In this document: positions 54,619-63,836 of the stretch, piece by piece | How the letters are laid out: the number at the start of each line of letters is the position of its first letter | How positions within the stretch are numbered: position 1 is the first letter of the stretch | NCBI GenBank assembly: GCA_963974715.1 | Contig: CAXBDK010000008.1 | Span: 62,001 to 126,000 of the forward strand | DNA: 64,000 nt | From: Sediminicola sp963974715 | GTDB lineage: Bacteria > Bacteroidota > Bacteroidia > Flavobacteriales > Flavobacteriaceae | Direction: 5' to 3' | Made by a program: the position numbers and the translations under genes | The notes under the pieces: model-generated | The model's database searches: none | The model's input: the letters and a program-made list of their open reading frames with translations, nothing else | Told to the model about the DNA's origin: nothing

Positions 54619-55560
54619 ATGACCATTACCCAATTACAATATGTATTGGCCGTAGCCGAATATCAGAACTTTACGCTGGCTGCTGAAAAAAGCTTTGTTA
54701 CCCAACCGACCCTGAGCATGCAAGTCCAAAAATTGGAGGATGAACTGGACATCCTTATTTTTGATCGTAGCAAGAAACCCATTTCGGTGACCGAAGTGGG
54801 CAAAAAGATAGTTTCACAGGCCAAGAACATCGTTAATGAGGCGGGACGCATCAAAGATATCGTGGACCAAGAAAAAGGATACATTGGCGGGGAATATACC
54901 TTGGGCATCATCCCTACGGTAATGCCTACCCTGCTTCCCATGTTCCTTAAAACCTTCATCAATAAATTCCCCAAGGTAAACCTTATCATCAAGGAACAGA
55001 ATACGGACAGTCTTATAAGAAATATACAGGACGGGCATTTGGATGCGGCCATTGCCGCCACGCCGTTGGAAATCGAGTATATCAAGGAAAGGCCATTGTA
55101 TTATGAACCCTTTGTGGGATATGTACCGCCCAATAACAAATTGCACCAGTTAAAAACCTTGGATCCTGAAGACTTGGATATCAGTGAGGTCCTGCTTCTA
55201 AAGGATGGGCACTGCTTTCGGGACGGAATCATAAATCTCTGCAAATCTTCAAAAAATTTTGAGGACGGGCATTTCCAGATTCAGAGCGGGAGTTTTGAGA
55301 CCTTGGTCAATTTGGCCAACGAGGGGTTGGGCATGACCCTCCTGCCCTACCTTAATACTTTGGAACTTGACGAATCGAAAAAACGCAATCTACGTTATTT
55401 CAACGCTCCTTCACCAGCACGGGAAATAAGCCTGATCTACCATAAAAGCGAACTTAAAATACAGATCACCGACGCCATAAGGGACGTGATATCGGGCGTA
55501 GTGCGGGGGGCTATCACCTTTCAGGACGTAAAGATAATCAGTCCCCTGACAAAAAAATAA
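54619..55560 (+). CDS. oxyR: OxyR hydrogen-peroxide-sensing LysR regulator
   Basis: 313 aa. LysR HTH at 5-60 (QYVLAVAEYQNFTLAAEKSFVTQPTLSMQVQKLE). The redox pair is visible as GHCFRDGIINLC with Cys199 and Cys208, at the same positions as the well-studied enterobacterial protein. The effector domain ends with typical ISLIYHKSELKIQITDAI. It is divergent from dps. It should respond to peroxide by forming a disulfide and activating dps and similar genes. Confidence 0.95.
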   Translation: MTITQLQYVLAVAEYQNFTLAAEKSFVTQPTLSMQVQKLEDELDILIFDRSKKPISVTEVGKKIVSQAKNIVNEAGRIKDIVDQEKGYIGGEYTLGIIPTVMPTLLPMFLKTFINKFPKVNLIIKEQNTDSLIRNIQDGHLDAAIAATPLEIEYIKERPLYYEPFVGYVPPNNKLHQLKTLDPEDLDISEVLLLKDGHCFRDGIINLCKSSKNFEDGHFQIQSGSFETLVNLANEGLGMTLLPYLNTLELDESKKRNLRYFNAPSPAREISLIYHKSELKIQITDAIRDVISGVVRGAITFQDVKIISPLTKK

Positions 55561-55661
55561 TTGTGGGGATCTTGGAAATCATGTGTTGGAGAACTGGTAT
55601 TTTTAGGAAAAAAGAAGCCCTATCGGGGAACGAATCCTATCAGATAATATCCATATAAAAC

Positions 55662-55690
55662 AAAAAAGCCACTTTAGAGTGGCTTTTTTT
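55662..55690. terminator. Bidirectional terminator after oxyR
   Basis: A perfect 12-bp stem AAAAAAGCCACT / AGTGGCTTTTTT with loop TTAG. T runs on both strands; it serves oxyR and the convergent small gene that ends at 55690. Confidence 0.92.
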
Positions 55691-55890
55691 TATGTTGTTT
55701 TAATGTAGACTAAACACTGTCTCAATTCTGGCTTGTCGGTAATATACTGTTGTAACCAGTATTTCAATTCCTCTACCTCGTAAGGCAATAATCTGGAAAT
55801 CGCTTTTTCCAACTCCCGGCAGAATAACTTGGAGTCGAAACTAACTTTTTGAAGTACGGTCTTGGTGTACTCCAGCATAGCTCTAGCCAT
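55690..55890 (-). CDS. Small conserved flavobacterial protein, 66 aa
   Basis: MARAMLEYTKTVLQKVSF...LFCRELEKAISRLLPYEVEELKYWL...ELRQCLVYIK. A helical, Cys-containing protein without signal peptide. It resembles short hypothetical proteins that I recall in many flavobacteria. Function unknown. The stop lies at the end of the bidirectional terminator; leader is divergent from the PBP4 gene. Confidence 0.8.
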   Translation of the reverse strand: MARAMLEYTKTVLQKVSFDSKLFCRELEKAISRLLPYEVEELKYWLQQYITDKPELRQCLVYIKTT

Positions 55891-56094
55891 AATTTCAAAG
55901 TTTATATTAAGTTGTCGTGACTAATTTAACCATAAAATCAAAAAAGTATTGTCCAAATTTCGTTAAAAATTAAATAAATTCTTGTTAAGGGTAGCATTAC
56001 CCTCTCCCCAAAAAGATGTATTTTCGGTCAGTCCATACAAGATGAACAGCTTCTTTCCCTGTCCATCCCTATAAGGTACAATATTATTATAACT

Positions 56095-57360
56095 ATGAAG
56101 AACATAGCCATATGGGGCCTTTTGGCCGTGTTGATCACTGGATGTGCCGGCAATAGTATGTTCAGAAAACAAATGGATGCCTCGCTCAGCTCACGAGGTT
56201 ATAAAAATCATTTTACGGGAATAATGGTCTTCGACCCGCAGACGCGGGATACCCTATACCATCTAAATGGGGATAAATATTTTACTCCTGCCAGCAATAC
56301 GAAAATTTTCACACTGTACTCCGCAATGAAACTTTTACCCGACAGTGTTCCCATATTGAAATACATAGTGTTGAACGACACCCTATATATTGAAGGTACG
56401 GGCAATCCCGCTACATTGCATCCCTATTTTGAAGATAGTACGACACTTCCTTTTTTAAGGAATGCTCCAAACCTATCCCTTTTCCCGAACAATTTTGCCG
56501 ATGATCCGTATGGTCCTGGATGGGCATGGGAAGATTATGACAGTTATTATTCCCCCGAACGCAATGCACTACCCCTTTATGGAAACGTGGTCACAATCCA
56601 TATGCAGGACTCCCTAAGCGTATCCCCACCTATATTCCGAGACAGTATCATATTAATGGACCATCAACGGAACCGGGAACAAAACCGTAACCTGTTCTAT
56701 TTTGACATCGTCAGAAAGGACACCTTGGAAGTCCCCATGATAACGGATAGCAGCCTTACCCGAAAATTACTGTCCACGACTTTGGGAAAGAAGGTTTCCA
56801 TTGCTAAAAACATGCCCACGGGAACAAGGAAAATTCTTTGGGGAATGAAAACGGATTCCCTGTATAAACGCATGATGCACCAAAGTGATAATTTCATTGC
56901 CGAACAGCTGTTGATTCTTGCATCATCCACCCTTTCGGATACCTTAAGCGGGGCAACGGCCAGAAAACATATACTCTCCACCTACCTGTCAGATCTACAA
57001 CAACCCCCTCGTTGGGTGGACGGTTCGGGACTTTCCAGATACAATCTCTTTACCCCGGAATCCATGGTGGCGGTATTGGACCACCTTTTAAAAGAGGTTC
57101 CCAAGGAAAGGCTGTTCTATCTTTTTCCTACCGGCGGCGAAACGGGCACCCTTAAGGAATGGTATGCGGGAAACCCACGGCCCTATGTACATGCCAAATC
57201 GGGCTCCTTGGGCAATAACTATTGCCTAAGCGGGTATTTGGTCACACGATCTGGCAGGACACTTATCTTTAGTTTTATGAACAACCATTTTACAAGCTCC
57301 GGGACCGCCATTAAAGAACAGGTACAGGGAATCTTGGAGCGGTTTAGGGAACAATATTGA
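56095..57360 (+). CDS. dacB: PBP4-type D-alanyl-D-alanine carboxypeptidase (peptidase S13)
   Basis: 421 aa, lipobox LLAVLITGCAG with Cys17. The three active-site motifs are present: SNTK (Ser67-Lys70), SDN (264-266, QSDNFIAEQ) and KSG (368-370, HAKSGSL). The long insert between SxxK and SDN is typical of DacB/PBP4. It trims or cuts peptidoglycan cross-links in the periplasm. A 6-bp hairpin AGGGTA-GCAT-TACCCT lies at 55988 in its leader. Intergenic repeat copy B follows the stop. Confidence 0.93.
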   Translation: MKNIAIWGLLAVLITGCAGNSMFRKQMDASLSSRGYKNHFTGIMVFDPQTRDTLYHLNGDKYFTPASNTKIFTLYSAMKLLPDSVPILKYIVLNDTLYIEGTGNPATLHPYFEDSTTLPFLRNAPNLSLFPNNFADDPYGPGWAWEDYDSYYSPERNALPLYGNVVTIHMQDSLSVSPPIFRDSIILMDHQRNREQNRNLFYFDIVRKDTLEVPMITDSSLTRKLLSTTLGKKVSIAKNMPTGTRKILWGMKTDSLYKRMMHQSDNFIAEQLLILASSTLSDTLSGATARKHILSTYLSDLQQPPRWVDGSGLSRYNLFTPESMVAVLDHLLKEVPKERLFYLFPTGGETGTLKEWYAGNPRPYVHAKSGSLGNNYCLSGYLVTRSGRTLIFSFMNNHFTSSGTAIKEQVQGILERFREQY

Positions 57361-57379
57361 CGGGGAAAAGGGCAACGAA

Positions 57380-57482
57380 CTCGGAACAAGCCCCCTACGT
57401 ATATGCGAAAAGCTAAAATATCATCTAAACGAAGCGTGGGAGCCTCATGAATCCCACTTAGTCGATATCAGGACTCGGGATA
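57380..57482. repeat. Intergenic repeat, copy B
   Basis: Similar to 39690-39797; identical AGCTAAAATATCAT at 57411-57424, then GCG...GAGCC and ATCCCACTTAGTCGAT. Within it GTGGGA/TCCCAC can form a hairpin. It lies between the convergent PBP4 and Nudix genes. ACTCGG flanks both ends. Confidence 0.65.
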
Positions 57483-57486
57483 TTAC

Positions 57487-58083
57487 TTATTCGCCCCCAA
57501 ACAGGCCCTCCAGCTTGGCATGTTGCAGCAACATAATGGTCTTGGCATCCTTGATGGTACCATTCGAAACCATTTGGAACGCGGTGCGGAAGGGCAATTC
57601 CAACACTTCTATATTTTCCGTCTCATCATCGGCACCTCCCCCTTCCCCGATGCGTAAACGCTCTTCATAGGCCCCGATAAAAAAATACAGGATCTCCGTT
57701 ACGGACCCGGGCGACATATAGGATTCGAATACCTTTTTTACATCGGTCACCAAGTAGCCGGTTTCCTCTTCCACCTCCTTTTTGATACATTGCTCCGGAC
57801 TGTCCCCATCCAACAGTCCAGCGCAGGCCTCGATCATCATCCCCGTTTCATTTCCATTTAAGTAGGTTGGCATCCTAAACTGTTGGGTAAGTACCACAGT
57901 GCCCTTTTCCGTATTGTACAATAGGATTACCGCACCATTTCCCCGGTCGTATACTTCCCGTACCTGCTGCTCCCAGCTCCCGTCTGTTTTCTGATAATCG
58001 TACGTAAGTTTGTGCAGTAGGTACCAGTTGTCCGATAGCAGCTCCTTTTGTATGTTCTTGATGTTCCCGTTTTTTCTTGACAT
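57487..58083 (-). CDS. Nudix hydrolase, NudK/ADP-sugar type
   Basis: 198 aa, intact Nudix box: AGLLDGDSPEQCIKKEVEEETGY. N-terminal LSDNWYLLHKLTYDYQ, RGNGAVILLYN and TVVLTQQFRMPTY are typical of NudK-like nucleotide-sugar diphosphatases (GDP-mannose or ADP-ribose). Unlike the regulator at 1345-2064 the catalytic acidic residues are all present. Probably cytoplasmic housekeeping. DUF2461 lies 29 bp upstream on the same strand. Confidence 0.9.
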   Translation of the reverse strand: MSRKNGNIKNIQKELLSDNWYLLHKLTYDYQKTDGSWEQQVREVYDRGNGAVILLYNTEKGTVVLTQQFRMPTYLNGNETGMMIEACAGLLDGDSPEQCIKKEVEEETGYLVTDVKKVFESYMSPGSVTEILYFFIGAYEERLRIGEGGGADDETENIEVLELPFRTAFQMVSNGTIKDAKTIMLLQHAKLEGLFGGE

Positions 58084-58112
58084 ATAATGTAATTTAGCTA
58101 TAAGGGATGGAA

Positions 58113-58766
58113 CTAGACGGTGACCGCCTTGTTCAAATACCTTCTAAAGGGCAGCATTTCCAGATAGACGGAAATCACTTTGTCCATAAATCCGCTACCC
58201 AGTATTTCTTTTTCGGTTAAGGAGTGTTTCACTGCAAAGGTCTTGTTCTTTAAAAGGTCCAAGTGTGGGTGGTCTTTGGAAAATCCCTTGGGCGCCATTT
58301 TTAGTTGTTCGTCCACTTCCAGGCCACCAAAGGTTTCGGTAAAGGATTTTTTGGCCAATATGGTTATTAGTTCCTCCCCATCGTAATCAATCGCATCCCG
58401 TATACTGCGCACTATTTTGGGATCTGGCCTCCAAAAACCTCCGGCCAACATGTTTTCATTGATCCCGATCTGCACATAAAAATCGCCCGTGTTGGGCGCT
58501 TTGTCCACCGCAGCACCAAAATGGTCCTTATAGATGGGTTTGTTGGGATGGAACATTAGGTTATTGTTGATACGGTTGATCGCCTTCTTTCCCGGGGTAG
58601 GATAATAGTGGGGATCGACGTCCATTAATTTACGGTCCAGATCGTCCAACCAAAGAATATAGGCGTCCCGGATCCTTTTATAGCGCTTGCGGTTGTCGTC
58701 CATCCATACCTTGGAGTTGTTCCTTTCCAAGTCCCTCAAAAAATCGAACATCTCCCTAAAATCCAT
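58113..58766 (-). CDS. DUF2461 protein
   Basis: 217 aa, no signal peptide. MDFREMFDFLRDLERNNSKVWMDDNRKRYK, FHPNKPIYKDHFGAAVDKAPNTGDFYVQIG and GGFWRPDPKIVRSIRDAIDYD are the DUF2461 blocks. Function unknown; common in bacteria and fungi. It is 21 bp downstream of the AIM24-like gene and upstream of the Nudix gene, probably one operon. Confidence 0.92.
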   Translation of the reverse strand: MDFREMFDFLRDLERNNSKVWMDDNRKRYKRIRDAYILWLDDLDRKLMDVDPHYYPTPGKKAINRINNNLMFHPNKPIYKDHFGAAVDKAPNTGDFYVQIGINENMLAGGFWRPDPKIVRSIRDAIDYDGEELITILAKKSFTETFGGLEVDEQLKMAPKGFSKDHPHLDLLKNKTFAVKHSLTEKEILGSGFMDKVISVYLEMLPFRRYLNKAVTV

Positions 58767-58787
58767 AAGCGGTATTGAACCCCGTTT

Positions 58788-59585
58788 TTAAAATCTATTA
58801 TCGCCATCCAACAGATTTCCCAACCCCCCCAAAATGCTTCCTTCTCCCTTATCCTTTCCACCGTTGGGAATGGATGCCAGGACACGGCCCGCAAGGCGAC
58901 TAAAGGGCAGCGACTGTACAAAAACGGTCCCGGGGCCCCTAAGGGTGGCAAAAAAGAGCCCTTCGCCCCCAAAAAAGGTATTTTTGATACCCCCCACAAA
59001 TTCAATATCATAGTTTACATCCTTGCTGAAGCCCACGATACATCCGGTATCTACCTTTAAGGTTTCGCCCGGTCCCAAGGTTTTTTGGGCCATGGTTCCC
59101 CCCGCATGTACAAACGCCAAGCCGTCCCCCTCCAATTTCTGCATGATGAACCCTTCCCCTCCGAAGAGGCCGCGTCCCAATTTTCTAGAGAATTCTATGC
59201 CCACCGAAACACCTTTGGCAGCACATAGAAAGGCATCTTTTTGACAGATAAAGCGACCTCCGAACTGGGTAAGGTCTATGGGCAAGATCTTGCCGGGATA
59301 GGGCGAGGCAAAGCTCACTTTCCTTTTGCCCATTCCAATGTTCAAAAAAGCGGTCATAAAAAGGCTTTCCCCGGTCAGGAGTCTTTTGCCCGCGGAAAAC
59401 AGTTTTCCCAATACCCCCGTATCCTGATTGGAACCGTCCCCGAAAATGGTGTCCATTTTAATATCGGTCTCCATCATCATAAAACTTCCGGCTTCCGCCA
59501 CAACGGCCTCTTGAGGATCTAATTCTATTTCCACATACTGCATTTCTTCCCCAAAAATCCGGTAATCTATTTCGTGTGAGTTCAT
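58788..59585 (-). CDS. AIM24/TIGR00266-family protein
   Basis: 265 aa, all-beta, no signal peptide. MQYVEIELDPQEAVVAEAGSFMMMETDI, GGFICQKDAFLCAAKGV-type segment, GRGLFGGEGFIMQKLEGDGLAFVHAGGTM, GGEGLFFATLRGPGTVFVQSLP. These match the TIGR00266 family (AIM24-like), of unknown function. First gene of the small AIM24-DUF2461-Nudix run. Confidence 0.92.
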   Translation of the reverse strand: MNSHEIDYRIFGEEMQYVEIELDPQEAVVAEAGSFMMMETDIKMDTIFGDGSNQDTGVLGKLFSAGKRLLTGESLFMTAFLNIGMGKRKVSFASPYPGKILPIDLTQFGGRFICQKDAFLCAAKGVSVGIEFSRKLGRGLFGGEGFIMQKLEGDGLAFVHAGGTMAQKTLGPGETLKVDTGCIVGFSKDVNYDIEFVGGIKNTFFGGEGLFFATLRGPGTVFVQSLPFSRLAGRVLASIPNGGKDKGEGSILGGLGNLLDGDNRF

Positions 59586-59664
59586 TTTATGATTTTTTTT
59601 GATATGCCATTAGTAAACGTTTAGTGGAAATTGTTACAGAAAAAATCGGCGGATAAATTCATTT

Positions 59665-60159
59665 CTAAGGTTTCAACCGTACGGTCCATTCAAAATTAAA
59701 AGTGGACACCACGGCCCCTTCCGCATCCACCCCCACAGATCTCATCCAAAAAGTCTGCCCCTCCCCTGTGGCAATGGTGCGGTCCAACGCCTCTTGGATC
59801 CTGGCCCCGTCATTACAGCTAAAGGTGATCCTGCCAGTGGCCTTTTTGGAGAAATTGGCATTGTTATTGGCCACCAACATGGATATTTTTCGGTTGCTTT
59901 CCTTTATCCTTTGTATCACCATGGCCCCGGTACTCAGTTCCGCTGCCATTCCCTGTACGGCCCAGAAAAGGGAATTAAAGGGATTTTGGTTGATCCAGCG
60001 ATGTCTTACGGTCACAACGGCCCTTTCCGAATCCATATACCGCAGTCTTACCCCGCACCACCAGGCAGAGGGAAGTTTAAAGAACGTAAAGACGTTAATG
60101 GTACTCGTGTCAATGGCCATGGGAGCGATTTGTTTTAAGCGTTGGTTTAAAAGTAGCAC
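59665..60159 (-). CDS. DUF4442 hotdog-fold protein
   Basis: 164 aa. FKLPSAWWCGVRLRYMDSERAVVTVRHRWINQNPFNSLFWAVQGMAAELSTGAMV is the DUF4442 thioesterase-like core. The remaining part ends in a beta strand (VVSTFNFEWTVRLKP). Such proteins may act on acyl-CoA, unproven. ATG at 60120 is an alternative start. Divergent from DUF4870. Confidence 0.88.
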   Translation of the reverse strand: MLLLNQRLKQIAPMAIDTSTINVFTFFKLPSAWWCGVRLRYMDSERAVVTVRHRWINQNPFNSLFWAVQGMAAELSTGAMVIQRIKESNRKISMLVANNNANFSKKATGRITFSCNDGARIQEALDRTIATGEGQTFWMRSVGVDAEGAVVSTFNFEWTVRLKP

Positions 60160-60266
60160 AATTATAAAAACAAACCAAAGCCATTGTCCTGCTGGAAAAG
60201 CCGATTCCTTTAAAGGTTATAAGGCCCTTATAAATGTTAATAAAAAGTTAAATATTAGTACTATGT

Positions 60267-60299
60267 TTTGCATAATACCTTTTAAAAGATATATATTTG
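60267..60299 (+). promoter_or_regulatory. Bacteroidota-type promoter for the DUF4870/PadR operon
   Basis: TTTG (60267-60270) and TATATTTG (60292-60299), matching TTTG / TAnnTTTG with a 21-base spacer; start codon 19 bp downstream. TTTGCATAA is directly repeated at 60267 and 60296. Confidence 0.65.
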
Positions 60300-60318
60300 C
60301 ATAAGAAACTAATATGCC

Positions 60319-60792
60319 ATGACCGAAACCTTATCCAAACACGAAAGAACCCTATCGGCCTTCATACATGCGTCGGTATTTTCCAAGTACTTCATCCCCC
60401 TGGGAAATTTTATATTTCCGGTAGTATTGTGGACCATCAACAAAAAGGAATATCCGTTTGTAGATCATAACGGAAAGCAGGTATTGAACTTTCAGCTAAG
60501 CATGCTGTTGTACTCCATCCTCTTGGGACTTTTTTCAATTCCCTTGTTCCTGGGCCTGTTCCCAAACCTATTGGAACTGGACCATTTCAATTTTGACAGC
60601 TTCAAGGGAATAAACTTCCATTTTGACAGTGACGATTTCTCTTTCGGCAGATCTTGGTTGCCGTTCGGGATCGCGGGAATGTTGCATGCGGCACTCTTTA
60701 TCGTAAATGTTGTCTATACCCTATTGGGCACCATAAGGACCCATGAGGGCCAAACTTTTAAATATCCCTTAAGCATACCCTTTATAAAGTAA
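60319..60792 (+). CDS. DUF4870 membrane protein
   Basis: 157 aa. LSAFIHASVFSKYFIPLGNFIFPVVLWTINKKEYPFVDHNGKQVLNFQLS is typical of DUF4870, followed by helices LYSILLGLFSIPLFLGLFP and FGIAGMLHAALFIVNVVYTLLGTI. Unknown function in the inner membrane; often next to PspC/PadR genes. First gene of the operon, with its own promoter. Confidence 0.92.
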   Translation: MTETLSKHERTLSAFIHASVFSKYFIPLGNFIFPVVLWTINKKEYPFVDHNGKQVLNFQLSMLLYSILLGLFSIPLFLGLFPNLLELDHFNFDSFKGINFHFDSDDFSFGRSWLPFGIAGMLHAALFIVNVVYTLLGTIRTHEGQTFKYPLSIPFIK

Positions 60793-60823
60793 TTAATACG
60801 GAGTTTACTCATCGATCAATACC

Positions 60824-60889
60824 ATTGTGCCGAAATCTTCCCCAAGGGAACTAATCAAGCCCATATAATTGGGGAGAGGACGGCACAAT
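60824..60889 (+). promoter_or_regulatory. Long stem-loop before the padR gene
   Basis: ATTGTGCCG (60824) pairs perfectly with CGGCACAAT (60881), and inside it TCCCCAA pairs with TTGGGGA, separated by a small internal loop. No T run follows on either strand. Located 38 bp before the PadR ATG: a likely operator or RNA control element. Confidence 0.55.
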
Positions 60890-60926
60890 AAAAAACGGAC
60901 AGTTAAATTAATAGAACCATGACGCT

Positions 60927-61256
60927 ATGAACATTGAAAATACAAAGGCCCAAATGCGCAAGGGAGTATTGGAGTACTGCATTCTCTCCATTCTCAATGG
61001 GGAGGACAAGTACACCTCGGAAATACTCGACACCCTTAAGGACGCCAAAATGCTTGTGGTAGAAGGTACCATTTACCCGCTGCTTACAAGGCTAAAAAAC
61101 GCTGGACTGCTCAATTATCGTTGGGAGGAAAGCACCTCCGGCCCCCCGCGAAAATATTACACCCTCACCGAGACCGGTAAAATGTTCCTAAAGGAACTGG
61201 ACACCACTTGGGACGAATTAAGGAATGCAACCAATATCGTAACCAACAAAAAATAG
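60927..61256 (+). CDS. PadR-family transcriptional regulator
   Basis: 109 aa winged helix: MRKGVLEYCILSILNGEDKYTSEILDTLKDAKMLVVEGTIYPLLTRLKNAGLLNYRWEESTSGPPRKYYTLTETGKMFL is the full PadR core split by turns. PadR proteins repress stress genes, often including PspC-type operons, and frequently their own gene. Followed after 6 bp by the PspC gene. Confidence 0.95.
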   Translation: MNIENTKAQMRKGVLEYCILSILNGEDKYTSEILDTLKDAKMLVVEGTIYPLLTRLKNAGLLNYRWEESTSGPPRKYYTLTETGKMFLKELDTTWDELRNATNIVTNKK

Positions 61257-61262
61257 TCAACA

Positions 61263-62984
61263 ATGAACAAGACAGTCAACATAAACCTCGCCAACATTCT
61301 CTTTCATATAGACGAAGAGGCCTATAATAAAATGAGGCGATACCTAGAGGCCATAAAACGATCCTTTGCGAATACTTCCGGAAGTGATGAGATCCTAAGT
61401 GATATCGAAGCCAGGATCGCGGAGCTGTTCCAAGAAAAAATGGAGAACGATCGGCAGGTGATCACCGTAAAGGTAGTGGACGAAGTGATCAATACCATGG
61501 GACAACCGGAGGATTACCAAGTGGACGAGGACATCTTTGAGGATGCACCCCCTACCTCGGCCCCAAGGCCCAATAGGATCAAAAAACTGTACCGTGATCC
61601 CGACTCCAAGTACATTGGGGGGGTATGCTCGGGAATGGAGCATTATATGGGCTTGGACGCTCTTTGGATACGCCTTATATGGATATTCCTTACCATATTT
61701 ACCTGGGGTGGTTTTGTAATCTTCTATGTACTGCTCTGGATCTTGGTCCCGGAAGCCATTACCACCTCCCAAAAGTTGGACATGAGGGGCGAGCCGGTGA
61801 ACATCAGCAATATTGAGCGCAAGGTCAAAGAAGGCTTTGACGATGTTGCCAGTAAGGTAAAAAGTGTGGATTATGAAAAAATGGGAAACAAGGTAAAGAG
61901 CACCGGAAAGGGCTTTTTTGATACCTTGGGGGATATCATCATGTTCTTCTTTAAAGTTTTGGGGAAGTTTATTGGTATCATCCTCATCATCGTGGGCGCT
62001 TCATCCCTTATCGCCCTGTTCATAGGACTTTTTACGGTAGGAATACTGGATATGGTACATATTCCGGGAGTGGATTTCTATGATATGGTAAATTCGACCG
62101 ATGCACCCGTATGGCTGGTATCGCTATTGGGCTTCTTTGTACTTGGCATTCCCTTTTTCTTCCTGCTTTACCTTGGATTGAAAATTTTGGTGAACAACCT
62201 GAACTCCATTGGGAACATCGCCAAATTTTCCCTTCTTGGATTGTGGTTCATCTGTTTGATAGCCTTGATCGTTCTGGGCGTAAAACAGGCTTCGGCCCAT
62301 GCCTATACCGGAAGTACCTCCAATAAGGATTCACTGTATTTCGAAAAGGGACTGGATACCCTATCCCTATCCATGCGAGCTTCTGAATTGTATGAAACCC
62401 AAGAAAATACGGGAATCAACGGGATGACGGTGGCCTATAACGAAAATGGAGACCGACTCCTTTTCACCGACAATATCAGGTTCGACATCAAGAAATCGGA
62501 AGATTCACTGGTACAGGTAAAAGTCCGAAAGGATGCCGATGGCAGTTCCTTTGCGGATGCCAGAAAACGTGCCGAAAAAATTGATTATTCCTATTCCGTC
62601 TCGGAAAATACCCTTGTTATGGACAATTTTTTGACCACCGATGCAACCAATAAGGTGCGGGACCAAGAAGTGAACGTTACGGTCTACGTTCCCGAAAATA
62701 CGGTGCTAAGGTTTGCCGAGAATTCCCGTAACCATATTGGAAGGAGCACCCGAAACGACCATGACCTTTATAGGGGCGACATTATCGAACACCTTTGGAA
62801 AATGGACAAAGGGGGGGTACTTATCTGCCTGGACTGTACAGATGACAACGAGGACGATAGCAACGGGGACGGACATATCATTATTGATGAAAATGGGGTG
62901 GACATAGATATTAAGGACCAGCACGACAATATAAAGGTAAAGATCAATGAAAATGGGGTGCACATCAATTCCAATGAAAACTAA
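61263..62984 (+). CDS. PspC-domain membrane protein
   Basis: 573 aa. Residues 1-100 are a cytoplasmic helical region (VNINLANILFHIDEEAYNKMRRYLEAI). The PspC domain is at about 105-165: KLYRDPDSKYIGGVCSGMEHYMGLDALWIRLIWIFLTI. Four or more further helices (about 225-350) lead to a large extracytoplasmic beta-rich part. The C-terminus has Asp/Asn-rich repeats (IIDENGVDIDIKD, KINENGVHINSNE). Probably senses or supports envelope integrity; regulated by PadR. Confidence 0.93.
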   Translation: MNKTVNINLANILFHIDEEAYNKMRRYLEAIKRSFANTSGSDEILSDIEARIAELFQEKMENDRQVITVKVVDEVINTMGQPEDYQVDEDIFEDAPPTSAPRPNRIKKLYRDPDSKYIGGVCSGMEHYMGLDALWIRLIWIFLTIFTWGGFVIFYVLLWILVPEAITTSQKLDMRGEPVNISNIERKVKEGFDDVASKVKSVDYEKMGNKVKSTGKGFFDTLGDIIMFFFKVLGKFIGIILIIVGASSLIALFIGLFTVGILDMVHIPGVDFYDMVNSTDAPVWLVSLLGFFVLGIPFFFLLYLGLKILVNNLNSIGNIAKFSLLGLWFICLIALIVLGVKQASAHAYTGSTSNKDSLYFEKGLDTLSLSMRASELYETQENTGINGMTVAYNENGDRLLFTDNIRFDIKKSEDSLVQVKVRKDADGSSFADARKRAEKIDYSYSVSENTLVMDNFLTTDATNKVRDQEVNVTVYVPENTVLRFAENSRNHIGRSTRNDHDLYRGDIIEHLWKMDKGGVLICLDCTDDNEDDSNGDGHIIIDENGVDIDIKDQHDNIKVKINENGVHINSNEN

Positions 62985-63060
62985 AGGCACCCGAATAGAC
63001 CTCTATCCCTAGAAGGGAAAAATGACCAACAATAATCATAATCAATTAAAAACAACAATC

Positions 63061-63783
63061 ATGACAACCTTAGCAAAAATTACAATTTCCCTGATCTTGG
63101 CGCTGTTTCTATCTTCTTGTGGGCTCGACATCAATTTTGGTGACGGCAAGAAGGGCAACGGCACTGTAGCCACCGAAACCCGAACCGTTACCGAGGATTT
63201 TACCGCAGTGACCGCCTCCGAAGGCCTTGATGTTTTTGTTGTACAGGGCAAGACTTTGGGCATTGAGGTGGAGGCAGATGAAAACATAATAGACCTTATA
63301 GGAACGGATATTAAAAATGGAAGACTGACCATCCATGCAATCGAAAATATTGGAAAAGCGACCAAAACGGTCAGGGTGACCCTTCCAGAGATCACTGCAT
63401 TGGAAAGCTCCAGTGGGGCTGATCTGATCGTGGAAAACGCTATAGAAGCGGATAAAATAGACTTGGATGCCACTAGTGGCGCAGACCTGGAAGTGGAACT
63501 TTCGGCGAATGAGATAAATGCTTCCGCCAGTAGCGGTGCGGACATCACCGTGTCCGGGAAGGTGAACGTGCTTTTCGCCGATGCCAGCAGTGGAGCGGAT
63601 ATTTCGGCCAAGGAACTGCTCTCCAAAATATGCCATGCAGAGGCCAGTAGTGGGGCAGATATTTCGGTGAACATTTCCGAATCCCTTACCGCGGATGCCA
63701 GTAGTGGTGGGGACATAAGTTATATTGGCGAGGGCAACGTTCAAAAGAACAAATCCTCCTCGGGCAGCGTTCATAAACTATAA
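63061..63783 (+). CDS. GIN-domain (DUF2807) surface lipoprotein
   Basis: ATG 63061 (MTTLAKITISLILALFLSSCG) gives a lipobox with Cys20; an upstream in-frame ATG at 63022 is less likely. Head GIN domain: TRTVTEDFTAVTASEGLDVFVVQGK, RVTLPEITALESSSGADL. The S-S-G-A-D motif then recurs five more times at about 16-20-residue intervals, one per beta-helix turn. GIN proteins form surface-exposed beta-helices of unknown function. Last gene of the PadR operon. Confidence 0.93.
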   Translation: MTTLAKITISLILALFLSSCGLDINFGDGKKGNGTVATETRTVTEDFTAVTASEGLDVFVVQGKTLGIEVEADENIIDLIGTDIKNGRLTIHAIENIGKATKTVRVTLPEITALESSSGADLIVENAIEADKIDLDATSGADLEVELSANEINASASSGADITVSGKVNVLFADASSGADISAKELLSKICHAEASSGADISVNISESLTADASSGGDISYIGEGNVQKNKSSSGSVHKL

Positions 63784-63803
63784 CCACTTTTATATTCAGT
63801 CCC

Positions 63804-63836
63804 AAGACCCGCCTATTCGAGCGGGTCTTTATTTTG
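63804..63836 (+). terminator. Terminator of the PadR/PspC/GIN operon
   Basis: AAGACCCGC / GCGGGTCTT 9-bp stem with 8-base loop, followed by TATTTT, 20 bp after the GIN stop. Confidence 0.88.
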
